64,000 nucleotides of DNA, taken from positions 31,592 to 95,591 of the forward strand of contig QBZG01000003.1 of the NCBI GenBank assembly GCA_003282435.1, in the 5' to 3' direction. Shown here one piece after another: positions 18,844-27,333 of the stretch. The notes beneath the pieces were generated by a model. The model made no database searches and was not told the origin of the DNA. It worked only from the letters and a program-made list of their open reading frames with translations. The translations under genes and the position numbers were made by a program. This DNA comes from SAR116 cluster bacterium AG-335-B03. Its GTDB lineage: Bacteria; Pseudomonadota; Alphaproteobacteria; Puniceispirillales; Marisalimonadaceae. Within the stretch, counting starts at the first letter, position 1. Each line of letters starts with the position of its first letter.

Positions 18844-19911
18844 ATGAGTATCAAACCATACGGTAGTACTTCTGGTAGAATTCATGGTGAACCAGGTTAT
18901 AAAGTTAGGCCTTCATCAAAAACTGTAGATGCACACTGTCACTTACACGTGCAGGAAGCAGCTGACATCGTTCAGGGCCTTTTTGATCAGTTTGACATTC
19001 CAGCTTTTAGACATTCCAATCCAATTACAACAAAGCAAAATGTCCAACAAATTAAAGATAGGTTTATGGACTTAACAAATGTTGAAACAAGACTTAAAAA
19101 AATGGACTCACAAGGAATTGATACACAAGTACTTATACCTGTTCCCTTTCAACATTATTGTAATATAAAAAGCAATGCGGCTTACAAGGCAATAGAAACT
19201 ATTAATAATAAACTCTCTGAAACAGCAAATTCAAGAAAAGATAGATTTGTAGCATTAGGAACTCTTCCTATGCAAAATGAAGATATTGCTGTAAAGGAGA
19301 TGAACCGATGTATTAATGATCTTGATATAAGAGGATTTCAAATAATTACATTTCAAGATGGAAAAGAATTATCACATCCTTCGTATGACGGTATTTGGGA
19401 AACTGCTTGTAAGTTAGATGTACCTATTTTTTTACATCCTAATGGCTATCCAGAAGGTGAGAGATTAAAAAATCATTATTTTATTAATATTATTGGAAAT
19501 CCAATGGATACAACTGTTGCTCTTCATCATTTGATTTTTGATGGAACAATGGAAAAAAATCCTAATTTAAAAATTTTTGTAGCTCATGGTGGCGGTTATC
19601 TTCCTGCATACTCTGCTAGAATTGACCATGCTTGGGGGGCAAGGCCTGACTGCAGCGGTTATAACTTAAAGTACAAACCTTCTGATTATTTAAAAAGAAT
19701 GTATTTTGACACAGTTGTTTTTTCATTTGATCAACTAAAATATCTTATTGATCAATATGGAGCTAATCACATTGTTATGGGAACCGACTATCCATACGAT
19801 ATGGCCGAAGATGATCCAATTGAGCATGTTATTGGCACAGAAGGTTTGACTGACAATGATTATTCACTTATTACAGGAGGAAATGCCTGTAAGTTGTTCA
19901 AAATAGTGTAA
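18844..19911 (+). CDS. ACMSD-like amidohydrolase family protein
   Basis: A 355-residue TIM-barrel metal-dependent hydrolase or decarboxylase of the amidohydrolase_2 (ACMSD/gamma-resorcylate decarboxylase) family. Probable metal ligands are His31 and His33 (VDAHCHLHV), His198 (IFLHPNGYP) and Asp315 (MGTDYPYDM), with His248 (VAHGGGYLP) in the second shell. ATG 18,844 has GGAG six bases upstream; an in-frame TTG at 18,832 does not. It is closely related along its whole length to the gene at 21,079, sharing DAHCHLHVQEAAD, LHHLIFDGT and DHAWGARPDC. Family members act on carboxylated aromatic or muconic-semialdehyde compounds; substrate unknown. Confidence 0.88.
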   Translation: MSIKPYGSTSGRIHGEPGYKVRPSSKTVDAHCHLHVQEAADIVQGLFDQFDIPAFRHSNPITTKQNVQQIKDRFMDLTNVETRLKKMDSQGIDTQVLIPVPFQHYCNIKSNAAYKAIETINNKLSETANSRKDRFVALGTLPMQNEDIAVKEMNRCINDLDIRGFQIITFQDGKELSHPSYDGIWETACKLDVPIFLHPNGYPEGERLKNHYFINIIGNPMDTTVALHHLIFDGTMEKNPNLKIFVAHGGGYLPAYSARIDHAWGARPDCSGYNLKYKPSDYLKRMYFDTVVFSFDQLKYLIDQYGANHIVMGTDYPYDMAEDDPIEHVIGTEGLTDNDYSLITGGNACKLFKIV

Positions 19912-19932
19912 ATTTTTATTTTAAAATTTTTG

Positions 19933-20934
19933 TTAATGATAAGTAGGCATAATTTTTTTTGCAAATAACCTTAAATGATCTATTCCACCACCAGCGTCGA
20001 CTAAAAGCAAATACCCTATTCCATTATCTCTTAATTTTTTCAAGCGTTCATGTATTTCTTCTTCAGTTCCAATTAATGCGCCATTTAAAGCTTCATCAGG
20101 TCCCTTGAATGACATTATACTTGAATAATTTTTACCATCAGGTCTTTCTGATAATTGATCAACCTTTGATCTAGCCATCATTCTTTTTTCTATGACTTCC
20201 ATTTTTTCTTTTTCATCTTTAGCTATATATAAAGCCCTAGCCAGGGCTATTCTATTATGTGTGTCGTCATTTAATTTATTCTTATTCAATTCAGATTTAT
20301 ATACTTGAACCCTTTTTATGACTTCGTCTAAAGGTGAAAATTGATCAAGTAATAAATTTGCATCTTTTGTTGCAACATTTTTTATAGTTTCATGATTTCC
20401 AGCGGCCATCCAAAGGGTTGGGTAAGGCGATTGATGACATGAAGGTTCAACAATAATATCATCAAATGACCAGAATTTCCCTGTATAGCTCCATTTTTTT
20501 TTGTTTTCCCAAGATTTAACCATTATATCTACAGATTCATCAAACCTTTCATTAGCTTCATTCATATCTATTTTAAAGCCTTTGAATTCATTGTATCTAT
20601 ACCCTTTCCCTACTCCCAATTGAATTCGTCCATTAGATAATAAATCCATTGTTGCAACTTGTTCAGCTAATAAAACTGGATTATGCCACGGTAAAGTGAG
20701 AACAGCTGTGCCTAGTTTAATTTTAGAAGTTTTAGCAGCTAGATAGGTTAATAAATTTAAAGATGCAGATACTTGACCCAAGCCTGTAAAATGATGTTCT
20801 ACAGTAAATGTACTTTCAAAACCTAATCTTTCTGCTTCTACATTATAATCGATCCATTCATTATAACTAAGGGAACTGTCTATATCATTGTTAATTTTAT
20901 TAAGCTTAGCACTACCAAATAATCCAAATTTCAT
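19933..20934 (-). CDS. LLM-class flavin-dependent oxidoreductase
   Basis: A 333-residue luciferase-like TIM-barrel enzyme that would use reduced FMN and oxygen to oxidise a small organic substrate. Supporting stretches are FTVEHHFTGLG (EHH motif), LGTAVLTLPWHNPVLLAEQ, GRIQLGVGKGYR and YPTLWMAAGN. The start is ATG 20,934, since GAGG lies six bases upstream; an ATG four codons earlier has none. It sits on the opposite strand between two paralogous amidohydrolase genes. The only flavin reductase in the window is at 51,520, so reductant supply may be in trans. Confidence 0.87.
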   Translation of the reverse strand: MKFGLFGSAKLNKINNDIDSSLSYNEWIDYNVEAERLGFESTFTVEHHFTGLGQVSASLNLLTYLAAKTSKIKLGTAVLTLPWHNPVLLAEQVATMDLLSNGRIQLGVGKGYRYNEFKGFKIDMNEANERFDESVDIMVKSWENKKKWSYTGKFWSFDDIIVEPSCHQSPYPTLWMAAGNHETIKNVATKDANLLLDQFSPLDEVIKRVQVYKSELNKNKLNDDTHNRIALARALYIAKDEKEKMEVIEKRMMARSKVDQLSERPDGKNYSSIMSFKGPDEALNGALIGTEEEIHERLKKLRDNGIGYLLLVDAGGGIDHLRLFAKKIMPTYH

Positions 20935-21078
20935 AAAATACCTCATATAGAAAGTTTATTTTAAACTTAATTGATAAAAACTAAAATCAAATTATCTGAT
21001 GATATATATATTTTTTTATAATTTAATATTTTATAATAATTAACTTATTAATAAAGAATTATCATTGAGGAGTGTGTT

Positions 21079-22143
21079 TTGGAACTCAAACCATATGGTG
21101 CAACCGCTGCAAGAGAGCATTTTGAAAGAAAAGAAAGATATAACTCTAATTTAACTATAGACGCTCATTGTCACTTGCATGTTCAAGAGGCAGCAGATTT
21201 AATTGAAGATTTATTTGATCCAAATTTTGTTCCAGCTTTTAGATATACTAACGAAAAATCATCCATGCAAAATAAACAACAAGCTAAAGACAGGTCAATA
21301 AATCTAACAAATATTGATCAACGACTTAGAGACATGGACAGGCAAGGCATAGATATGCAAATTTTAATACCAGTCCCCTTTCAAGCATATTATTCAATTA
21401 GAAATAAACGTGGTCATAAATCTATAGAAATTATTAACAATACTCTATCAAAAGTGGCAGTAGATAGACCAGACAGATTTTTATCTCTAGGCCATCTTCC
21501 ATTACAGGATACCGAAGCTGCAGTTAAAGAAATGGAAAGAGGTGTTAAAGAGCTAAATTTAAAAGGGTTTCAGGTTTTAGGAACTGTTGATGGTCACGAG
21601 TTATCTGATCCTTCACTTGATGCAGTATGGGAGACTGCTCAAAAATTAGATACACTTATTTTTATTCATCCAAATGGATATCCACAAGGAGATCGTTTGA
21701 AAAATCATTATTTCAATAATGTAATTGGCAATCCCTTAGACACAACTGTTGCTCTACATCATCTTATTTTTGATGGAACACTGGAAAAATTTCCAAATCT
21801 TAAAATTTTAGCATCACATGGAGGTGGTTACTTACCTTCTTATGCTGGAAGAATAGATCATGCATGGGGAGCTAGACCTGATTGTAGAGGTAATGATCTA
21901 AAGCACTTTCCTAGTTATTATTTAAAGAAAATGTATTTTGATACAATTGTCTTTACTTATGAGCAATTAAAATATCTGGTAGATGTATTTGGTGCTGACA
22001 AAATTGTTATGGGAACTGACTATCCTTATGATATGGCAGAAGATGACCCTATAGGTCATGTATTGGGCACTCCTGGCCTAAATGAAGACGATATAAAAAA
22101 GATAACAGGAATAAATGCTGCCAAATTATTAGGTGTTAGTTAA
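21079..22143 (+). CDS. ACMSD-like amidohydrolase family protein, paralogue of the 18,844 gene
   Basis: This 354-residue enzyme has the same plan as its upstream paralogue: IDAHCHLHVQEAAD (His30, His32), FIHPNGYPQGDRLKNHYF, SHGGGYLPSYAGRIDHAWGARPDC and MGTDYPYDMAEDDP with the metal aspartate. The start is TTG 21,079 with GAGGAG six bases before it. The N-termini differ (MELKPYGATAAREHF), while the active-site segments are nearly identical, which suggests duplication followed by specialisation. It is followed after 24 bases by a Gfo/Idh oxidoreductase, probably cotranscribed. Confidence 0.88.
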   Translation: MELKPYGATAAREHFERKERYNSNLTIDAHCHLHVQEAADLIEDLFDPNFVPAFRYTNEKSSMQNKQQAKDRSINLTNIDQRLRDMDRQGIDMQILIPVPFQAYYSIRNKRGHKSIEIINNTLSKVAVDRPDRFLSLGHLPLQDTEAAVKEMERGVKELNLKGFQVLGTVDGHELSDPSLDAVWETAQKLDTLIFIHPNGYPQGDRLKNHYFNNVIGNPLDTTVALHHLIFDGTLEKFPNLKILASHGGGYLPSYAGRIDHAWGARPDCRGNDLKHFPSYYLKKMYFDTIVFTYEQLKYLVDVFGADKIVMGTDYPYDMAEDDPIGHVLGTPGLNEDDIKKITGINAAKLLGVS

Positions 22144-22167
22144 CTATAATAAATTCAGGGGATGATC

Positions 22168-23205
22168 ATGATTAATCAAATTAATGTTGGTATTATTGGA
22201 ACTGGATGGTGTGGTGGCATAAGAGCTAATGCGTGCGCTGATAATCCTCTTGTAGATAAGTTATATATTGCTGAAAGTAATAAAGAAAGACTTCAAGAGT
22301 TAAAAAAATCACTTAAATTAGAAAGTTCTACTGATAATTGGAATGAATTAATTGATAATAAAAATATTGATACAATAATCATTTCTGCAACTCCAGAGAC
22401 AACTCATTTTCCAATGGCATTAGCAGCATTAAAAGCTGGGAAAAATGTTTTCTTAGAAAAGCCAATTGCTACAACACTTAAAGAAGCTGAAGAATTAATA
22501 GATATATCAATAAAAAATAATGTAAAATTTACAATTGGTTATTCTCAAAGGTTTAATTCAAAATATGCTTATGTTAAGAAATCTTTAAATGAAAATTTAA
22601 TTGGAGAACCAGTCACTTGTCTTGTAAGTAGGCATGTTACAAGAGAATTAGGTGAAAAAATTTCAGGTAGAACTGCCCTTTCCCCTGCTGCAATGGAATC
22701 AACTCATGATCTTGATTTTTTATTATGGTGTTTACAACCAAGAAAGCCTATAAAAGTATATAGTCAAACTTCTGGAAAATTATTCTCAAAGAACAGTAAC
22801 ACACCTGATCATCAGTGGATTCTTGTAACATTAGATGATGGAATGACAATTAGTGTGGGGGGTGGTTGGATTTTACCACTGGGTTACCCAAATTATTCTC
22901 ACACTTGGATTGAAGTGATAGGTACTGATGGATCATTGTTTATTGATGATAGTCATAAAGATGTTCAATTAAATACTGTTAAAGATGGTATTAGATATCC
23001 AATGTCTTCAATGCCAGGAGAGCCCGTTGAACACACTCATGCAGGTCCAATGCATGAAGAAACTAATCATTTTGTTAATGCGGTTGCGTTAAATAAGCAA
23101 GTCTTGGTAAAACCAGAAGAAGCTAAAACAGTTATGGAATTATATATAGCAGCAGATTTATCGGCTGAAACAGGTGAACCAGTCATTTTACCAAGAAATA
23201 ATTGA
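22168..23205 (+). CDS. Gfo/Idh/MocA family oxidoreductase
   Basis: A 345-residue NAD(P)-dependent dehydrogenase: Rossmann motif VGIIGTGWCGGIRA at the N-terminus, ATPETTH, the EKP signature in NVFLEKPIATT with the catalytic lysine, and a C-terminal alpha/beta domain (GRTALSPAAMESTHDLDFLLW). Related enzymes oxidise inositol, sugars or cyclic polyols. ATG 22,168 is preceded by AGGGG at six bases; an ATG two codons earlier overlaps the ribosome site. It lies just after the second amidohydrolase, so they probably act in the same pathway. It resembles the gene at 44,506 in general plan. Confidence 0.87.
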   Translation: MINQINVGIIGTGWCGGIRANACADNPLVDKLYIAESNKERLQELKKSLKLESSTDNWNELIDNKNIDTIIISATPETTHFPMALAALKAGKNVFLEKPIATTLKEAEELIDISIKNNVKFTIGYSQRFNSKYAYVKKSLNENLIGEPVTCLVSRHVTRELGEKISGRTALSPAAMESTHDLDFLLWCLQPRKPIKVYSQTSGKLFSKNSNTPDHQWILVTLDDGMTISVGGGWILPLGYPNYSHTWIEVIGTDGSLFIDDSHKDVQLNTVKDGIRYPMSSMPGEPVEHTHAGPMHEETNHFVNAVALNKQVLVKPEEAKTVMELYIAADLSAETGEPVILPRNN

Positions 23206-23211
23206 ATTAGT

Positions 23212-23245
23212 AATTAATAAATATTAATTAATAAATATTAATTAA
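23212..23245. repeat. Short AT tandem repeat, 14-base unit, 2.4 copies
   Basis: The unit AATTAATAAATATT occurs at 23,212-23,225 and 23,226-23,239 and partially to 23,245. It fills the gap between the converging dehydrogenase and cyclase genes. Two copies in AT-rich DNA may simply be slippage. Confidence 0.6.
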
Positions 23246-23266
23246 GGTAATATTTAATGATACTAT

Positions 23267-23959
23267 TTATAAAACTGCTATTGCTCTGATTGGGCTTCCT
23301 GTACCTCCTCTTATTTTTAAAGGCAACCCAATAAATTTAAATCTACCTTTCCCTATTAGCTTATCTAAATTTGTTAATCCCTCAATATGAGTAAAACCCA
23401 TTTCTTTACAAACATTATGAACATCAAAATTATTTTTACCTGGAGTACCGGGACTCACAGCTTCAACTCCAAAGCTTGTGATATCTTGTTTTCCCAGCCA
23501 TTCAGCTGAATTTCTAGTCAAACCAGGAAAGTCAGTTAAAAATTTACTAGTGCCGTAAGTTCTGTCATAGTGAGCCATGTATAATAATACTGTGTCTTTA
23601 GGGTAAATAGTTAATTTGTCTTTTTCTAAGGCTTCTTTTAAGTCATCTATTGTTATATTAGACTTGAGAGGTTTATGAGATAAGTCTAAACAAATACCGT
23701 CTGTATAAAAATTTTCTAAAGGCATTTGATCAATAGATTTTGCATTAGGATCTGGATCAAAATGTGAAAATGCATCAACATGAGTCCCAGTATGCTCTCC
23801 CAAAGACATATACATTGATGCACACGAAAATTTTACACCATCTGCTTCTCTTATAGTTTTATGTGTTTGATATTCAGATAATACCATCGGTGGATGATTA
23901 GGAAGTGTGGGACATTTTTGATATATTTCAACAGAAAGATCAATTATTTTACTGTTCAA
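23267..23959 (-). CDS. Cyclase family protein (kynurenine-formamidase-like metal hydrolase)
   Basis: The 230-residue enzyme has the cyclase-family metal motif HxGTHxDxxxH in GEHTGTHVDAFSHFD. This family contains kynurenine formamidase KynB and isatin hydrolases, which hydrolyse amide or lactam bonds using Mn or Zn. I place the start at TTG 23,959, because GGAG lies six bases before it; the longer TTG at 23,971 would include that ribosome site. A related but distinct family member is at 59,805. It is divergent from the DctP-like gene at 24,018, and a TTTGAT/ATCAAA inverted repeat (23,977-23,993) lies between them. Confidence 0.85.
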   Translation of the reverse strand: MNSKIIDLSVEIYQKCPTLPNHPPMVLSEYQTHKTIREADGVKFSCASMYMSLGEHTGTHVDAFSHFDPDPNAKSIDQMPLENFYTDGICLDLSHKPLKSNITIDDLKEALEKDKLTIYPKDTVLLYMAHYDRTYGTSKFLTDFPGLTRNSAEWLGKQDITSFGVEAVSPGTPGKNNFDVHNVCKEMGFTHIEGLTNLDKLIGKGRFKFIGLPLKIRGGTGSPIRAIAVL

Positions 23960-24017
23960 TTTGTTCTCCAATTACTTTTGATATAAAATCAAATTTAACA
24001 TATTTTAGGGATCATAT

Positions 24018-24920
24018 ATGAAAAAAGTTGTTAAAGTTGCAGGTTATCAAGGAGAGGCATCTGTCCATACAAGGTCAATGAATTTCTTTATTAATAAATT
24101 GTCAAAAACTTTTAATTTTGAATACGAAAAAGATATAACATTATCCGGAAAAAAGGCCTCTTCTTTAATTGAACTAACCAGAAACAATAATATACAAATA
24201 TCATATCTATGGTCTAGTTATTATGAAAAACTATTACCAGAAATACAACTCTTGGATTTACCTTTTTATTTCCAAAATAAAAAAGAAGTAAAAACTTTAA
24301 TTGATACTAAATTTAATAAATTTGTTTCGGAAAAGTTAGAAAATAATTTAAATTTACAATTACTAGGCTTTTGGGATAATGGCGCCAGACATATTAGTAC
24401 AAATCGTTCGTTTATAACTGATGAAAGTTCCTGCTTTAATCTAAAAATTAGAACAACTCCTAGCCAATTACATATAAATATTTTTAATAAAGTAGGTTTT
24501 ATATCTTGTCCATTAGATGTTAGAGACTTTAAAAAAGCTTTATCAAATGGTGAAATAGATGCTCAAGAAAATCCTTTAACTAATTTTTGGAATTTTGGGG
24601 TCCAATATTCTCAAAAATACTTGACTTTGTCCTCTCATCTTTTTGGCTTTTGCCTGTTTGTCATCAATCATGATTTCTTTAATAAACTTCAAGATCAAGA
24701 ACAAGAAATGATTTTAGAAGCAGCAAAAGAGACTATTAATTATCAATATATGTTGGCAGAAGAAGATGATTACAAACTAATTGATATGATAAAAAAAGAA
24801 AATGTTCAAATTCGTGAAATGACAATTCTTGAAAGATCTAACTTTCTAGAAAAAGTTAAAGAATTTCATAATAATTTCTTTTTGCAATTTCCTAAAATGA
24901 ACTTTAATAAAGAAATTTAA
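24018..24920 (+). CDS. DctP-like TRAP binding protein lacking a signal peptide
   Basis: The 300 residues match the DctP solute-binding fold from the first residues of the mature domain (VVKVAGYQGEASVHTRS) to its end, including the signature GEIDAQENPLTNFW. No signal peptide is present: the ATG has AGGG seven bases upstream and an in-frame TAG lies just before it (24,006-24,008), so no longer form exists. No TRAP membrane subunits are adjacent. It would therefore stay in the cytoplasm unless exported unusually, and may be a ligand-binding protein with a changed role or a decaying gene. The frame is otherwise intact. It converges on the hydrolase gene with a four-base overlap. Confidence 0.8.
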   Translation: MKKVVKVAGYQGEASVHTRSMNFFINKLSKTFNFEYEKDITLSGKKASSLIELTRNNNIQISYLWSSYYEKLLPEIQLLDLPFYFQNKKEVKTLIDTKFNKFVSEKLENNLNLQLLGFWDNGARHISTNRSFITDESSCFNLKIRTTPSQLHINIFNKVGFISCPLDVRDFKKALSNGEIDAQENPLTNFWNFGVQYSQKYLTLSSHLFGFCLFVINHDFFNKLQDQEQEMILEAAKETINYQYMLAEEDDYKLIDMIKKENVQIREMTILERSNFLEKVKEFHNNFFLQFPKMNFNKEI

Positions 24921-26119
24921 AAGTATGCTTCCCCTGGCTTTATTGTTGGATCCCATTCACAATTACCAAAAGGTCCATCACCTTTGTTGCTAACATAAGC
25001 AATTCTTTTATCGTTAGTCTTACCTTCTAATAATGCTTTTTGTAGCCAATCCATTATATAATGATGACAATCTAACTTTCCTAAATTTGGAATACCCCAT
25101 AATGGATGAAATTGATCTTCAATTACCCATAATTCTTTTTTACAAGTTAAATCTTCGTAAACTTCAACAGCGTCTTCTAATGGGCAAAGTGGATCAAATT
25201 CACCGGTTGCTAGTAAAGTTGGGCATTTAACTTTATCAGCATATCCTTTAACAGTCATTTTTTCAGCCATTTTATCAAACTCTTCTTCATCATCCATGCC
25301 TGCCATATACATAAACATTTGTTTAAATCTTGGAGAAGAAACTGAAAATATTGTGTTATTTGGGTTAAATGTAGCTACACCACTAGCTAACGCGGCTGGC
25401 CTGTTATCATAACTTGCTAATCTGAGAGACCAATAACTGCCCATACTAACGCCATAAATACCAATTTTCTTAGAGTCAATTTCTTCTCTAGTCTCTAAAT
25501 AATCTATAACTGCTGCCCCTGCTCTTTCATAATTATCAGCAACAGCTCTAATTTTTTGAATATTTGAGTTACCTTGACCAGGGCCGTCCATAGATATTAC
25601 ATGCATTCCTCTACTCACACCAAGACTGTTCATTACTCTTGGGAAATATTCTTTTGTTTGATCCATTCCAGGTACATATATAACGCAAGGTGCTTTTCTC
25701 CTGTCCGGTAACAGATGCAACAAGCATGAAATGGTTTTACCGTCATCAAATGGTACTTCCACTCTTTCAATTGGATAAGGCGCTAATGCAGATCTTCTAT
25801 CTACCATTTCTTTTAATTTATTACTCAAGTAGATTTTAACAGGGTTGTCGTCAAAATAAATTGGGTGTTGGGCCATTCTATATGATTCAACTGCATGATC
25901 GTAATGTTCTAAAGCAGTTGCTTTAAAACCATTTTTCTCAGCAGTCATTGCTAAAGCTTCATCATGTTCAGCTTTTTTCCTCCACATTTTAGGAAGCATT
26001 CTGTAATTATGAGCTCTTGTTGGAGTTTCAGGATCGTCTCTTTCGAAATTTTGAACCCTACCCCTCATATTAAGGGCTAAATCTAACATCCATTGCTGGT
26101 TATCTCTTTTAGTTCTCAT
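24917..26119 (-). CDS. Alpha/beta hydrolase (FrsA / dihydropseudooxynicotine-hydrolase-like)
   Basis: A 400-residue hydrolase with an N-terminal helical region of about 140 residues and a catalytic alpha/beta domain. The nucleophile elbow is GVSMGSYW, the acid is in ATGEFDPLCP, and the histidine is in DQFHPLWG. This architecture occurs in C-C bond hydrolases such as 2,6-dihydropseudooxynicotine hydrolase and in FrsA-like esterases. AAGGAG precedes the ATG by eight bases. It is the last gene of the minus-strand run that begins at 30,660 and follows the OsmC gene after 13 bases, so it may complete that pathway. Confidence 0.82.
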   Translation of the reverse strand: MRTKRDNQQWMLDLALNMRGRVQNFERDDPETPTRAHNYRMLPKMWRKKAEHDEALAMTAEKNGFKATALEHYDHAVESYRMAQHPIYFDDNPVKIYLSNKLKEMVDRRSALAPYPIERVEVPFDDGKTISCLLHLLPDRRKAPCVIYVPGMDQTKEYFPRVMNSLGVSRGMHVISMDGPGQGNSNIQKIRAVADNYERAGAAVIDYLETREEIDSKKIGIYGVSMGSYWSLRLASYDNRPAALASGVATFNPNNTIFSVSSPRFKQMFMYMAGMDDEEEFDKMAEKMTVKGYADKVKCPTLLATGEFDPLCPLEDAVEVYEDLTCKKELWVIEDQFHPLWGIPNLGKLDCHHYIMDWLQKALLEGKTNDKRIAYVSNKGDGPFGNCEWDPTIKPGEAYF

Positions 26120-26132
26120 AATCAGTAACTCC

Positions 26133-27320
26133 TTAATTAAAATTAATATTTATATTTGGTTCTAATGCTTTACTTAAGGTTGCATGAAGGTAACAAGTCT
26201 TCTCTGACATATCTATTAACTTTTCATTATGTTCGTCACTAGCTGTGCCGTTCATGAATAAATGAGTATCTAATGGAAGCATTTGAATTGACCCGTCAGA
26301 ATTTTCTTTGAATGTTGCATATTGAGACATCCTTAATCCTTCTATTTCAAACTTTTGATGGTGGATGTATCTATGTGTTTGTGTTAAAAAACAAAAGGAA
26401 ATAGCGGCTCCCATAGTGTTTACAGGAGAAGGAGCAATTATACCATTAATATCCATACTTATTACAAAATGTGTCATACCTGGTAAACCTAAAACTGTAT
26501 CAACTTCTATTAGATCATCTGAAGATTTTGTAGTACTTTGTCCAATTATAGTTCTAATTATTTTATTAAAATTACTATTCTCGGAGACATTATTAGAAGT
26601 TTCAGAAATATTATATCCATCCACAGGCTCCACTTTTCCACTTGATACTTCGCCAGTTTTAACAATAATTCTATTGCTAAAAAAATTATTTTCGCTCGGT
26701 GAAGGTTGTTTTTGATAATAATTGTATGGATCTTCATGATCATCCAATGAACTCTCGTTTAAATTTGAAAGATTTTTCCTCCTACCATTGGCAATTAATG
26801 AAAATGTATTTTTGAGAGGTGTCCTTAAGGCTGCCAAAACTGGGGATAGTTGAGAACATTTTTTCACCAAGCTCTCAATTTTAGTTTTATCTTCTGAAGT
26901 TTTAATGTTTAAATTTATTTCAGTTGGTTCAGCATGCCCTTCTCCATCACCCTTAACAAAAGAACCAGTTAAATAATAAGAATTTTTAACTTCGCATTTA
27001 ATTTCATCAATAGATAAATTTTCTTTAGATGCAGTTTTTAAAATTCTACCAACAATATCCCCATGTATAGAAGCGTTAAAAAATCCAAGAGGAAATGGTG
27101 CGAGATCAGTTCCATTTAAGTGTTTTCCTTCATCAGAAGTCAATCTCCAAGAATGGGAATTTAAATCACCTTCGTAACCGATAGTTTCTTTTTGTAAAAG
27201 AGCCATTTGACGGGTATGAGAAACGAAGGTTTTATTTAAATCATCAGAATTAGTTGTAGTGCCTTTATTAATTAAGAAACCTAAAGGGTAACCATCTTTA
27301 CTTATATCTTCGTATTTCAT
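26133..27320 (-). CDS. Tandem OsmC-like protein, two domains fused
   Basis: A 395-residue protein (start ATG 27,320, AAGGAG five bases upstream) with two OsmC/Ohr-type modules, about residues 45-178 and 240-388, joined by an Asn/Ser/Pro-rich linker. OsmC proteins reduce organic hydroperoxides using two cysteines. The C-terminal module has both, Cys310 in AAISFCFLTQ and Cys376 in EKTCYLHATL. In the N-terminal module the helix PFPLGFFNASIHGDIV has no cysteine, although Cys155 matches the second one. So the first module is probably structural or binds something, and only the second may be active. It sits between a sugar-acid dehydratase and a hydrolase rather than with stress genes. Confidence 0.8.
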   Translation of the reverse strand: MKYEDISKDGYPLGFLINKGTTTNSDDLNKTFVSHTRQMALLQKETIGYEGDLNSHSWRLTSDEGKHLNGTDLAPFPLGFFNASIHGDIVGRILKTASKENLSIDEIKCEVKNSYYLTGSFVKGDGEGHAEPTEINLNIKTSEDKTKIESLVKKCSQLSPVLAALRTPLKNTFSLIANGRRKNLSNLNESSLDDHEDPYNYYQKQPSPSENNFFSNRIIVKTGEVSSGKVEPVDGYNISETSNNVSENSNFNKIIRTIIGQSTTKSSDDLIEVDTVLGLPGMTHFVISMDINGIIAPSPVNTMGAAISFCFLTQTHRYIHHQKFEIEGLRMSQYATFKENSDGSIQMLPLDTHLFMNGTASDEHNEKLIDMSEKTCYLHATLSKALEPNININFN

Positions 27321-27333
27321 CATAACTCCTTGT

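Noticed and set aside
23212..23245. Tandem repeat as a regulatory element
   Set aside because: Only 2.4 copies of a pure AT unit between converging genes; slippage is the simpler explanation.
26365..26715. Antisense open frame of 116 codons within the OsmC gene
   Set aside because: Complement of a well-supported coding gene, low-complexity hydrophobic translation, no ribosome site.
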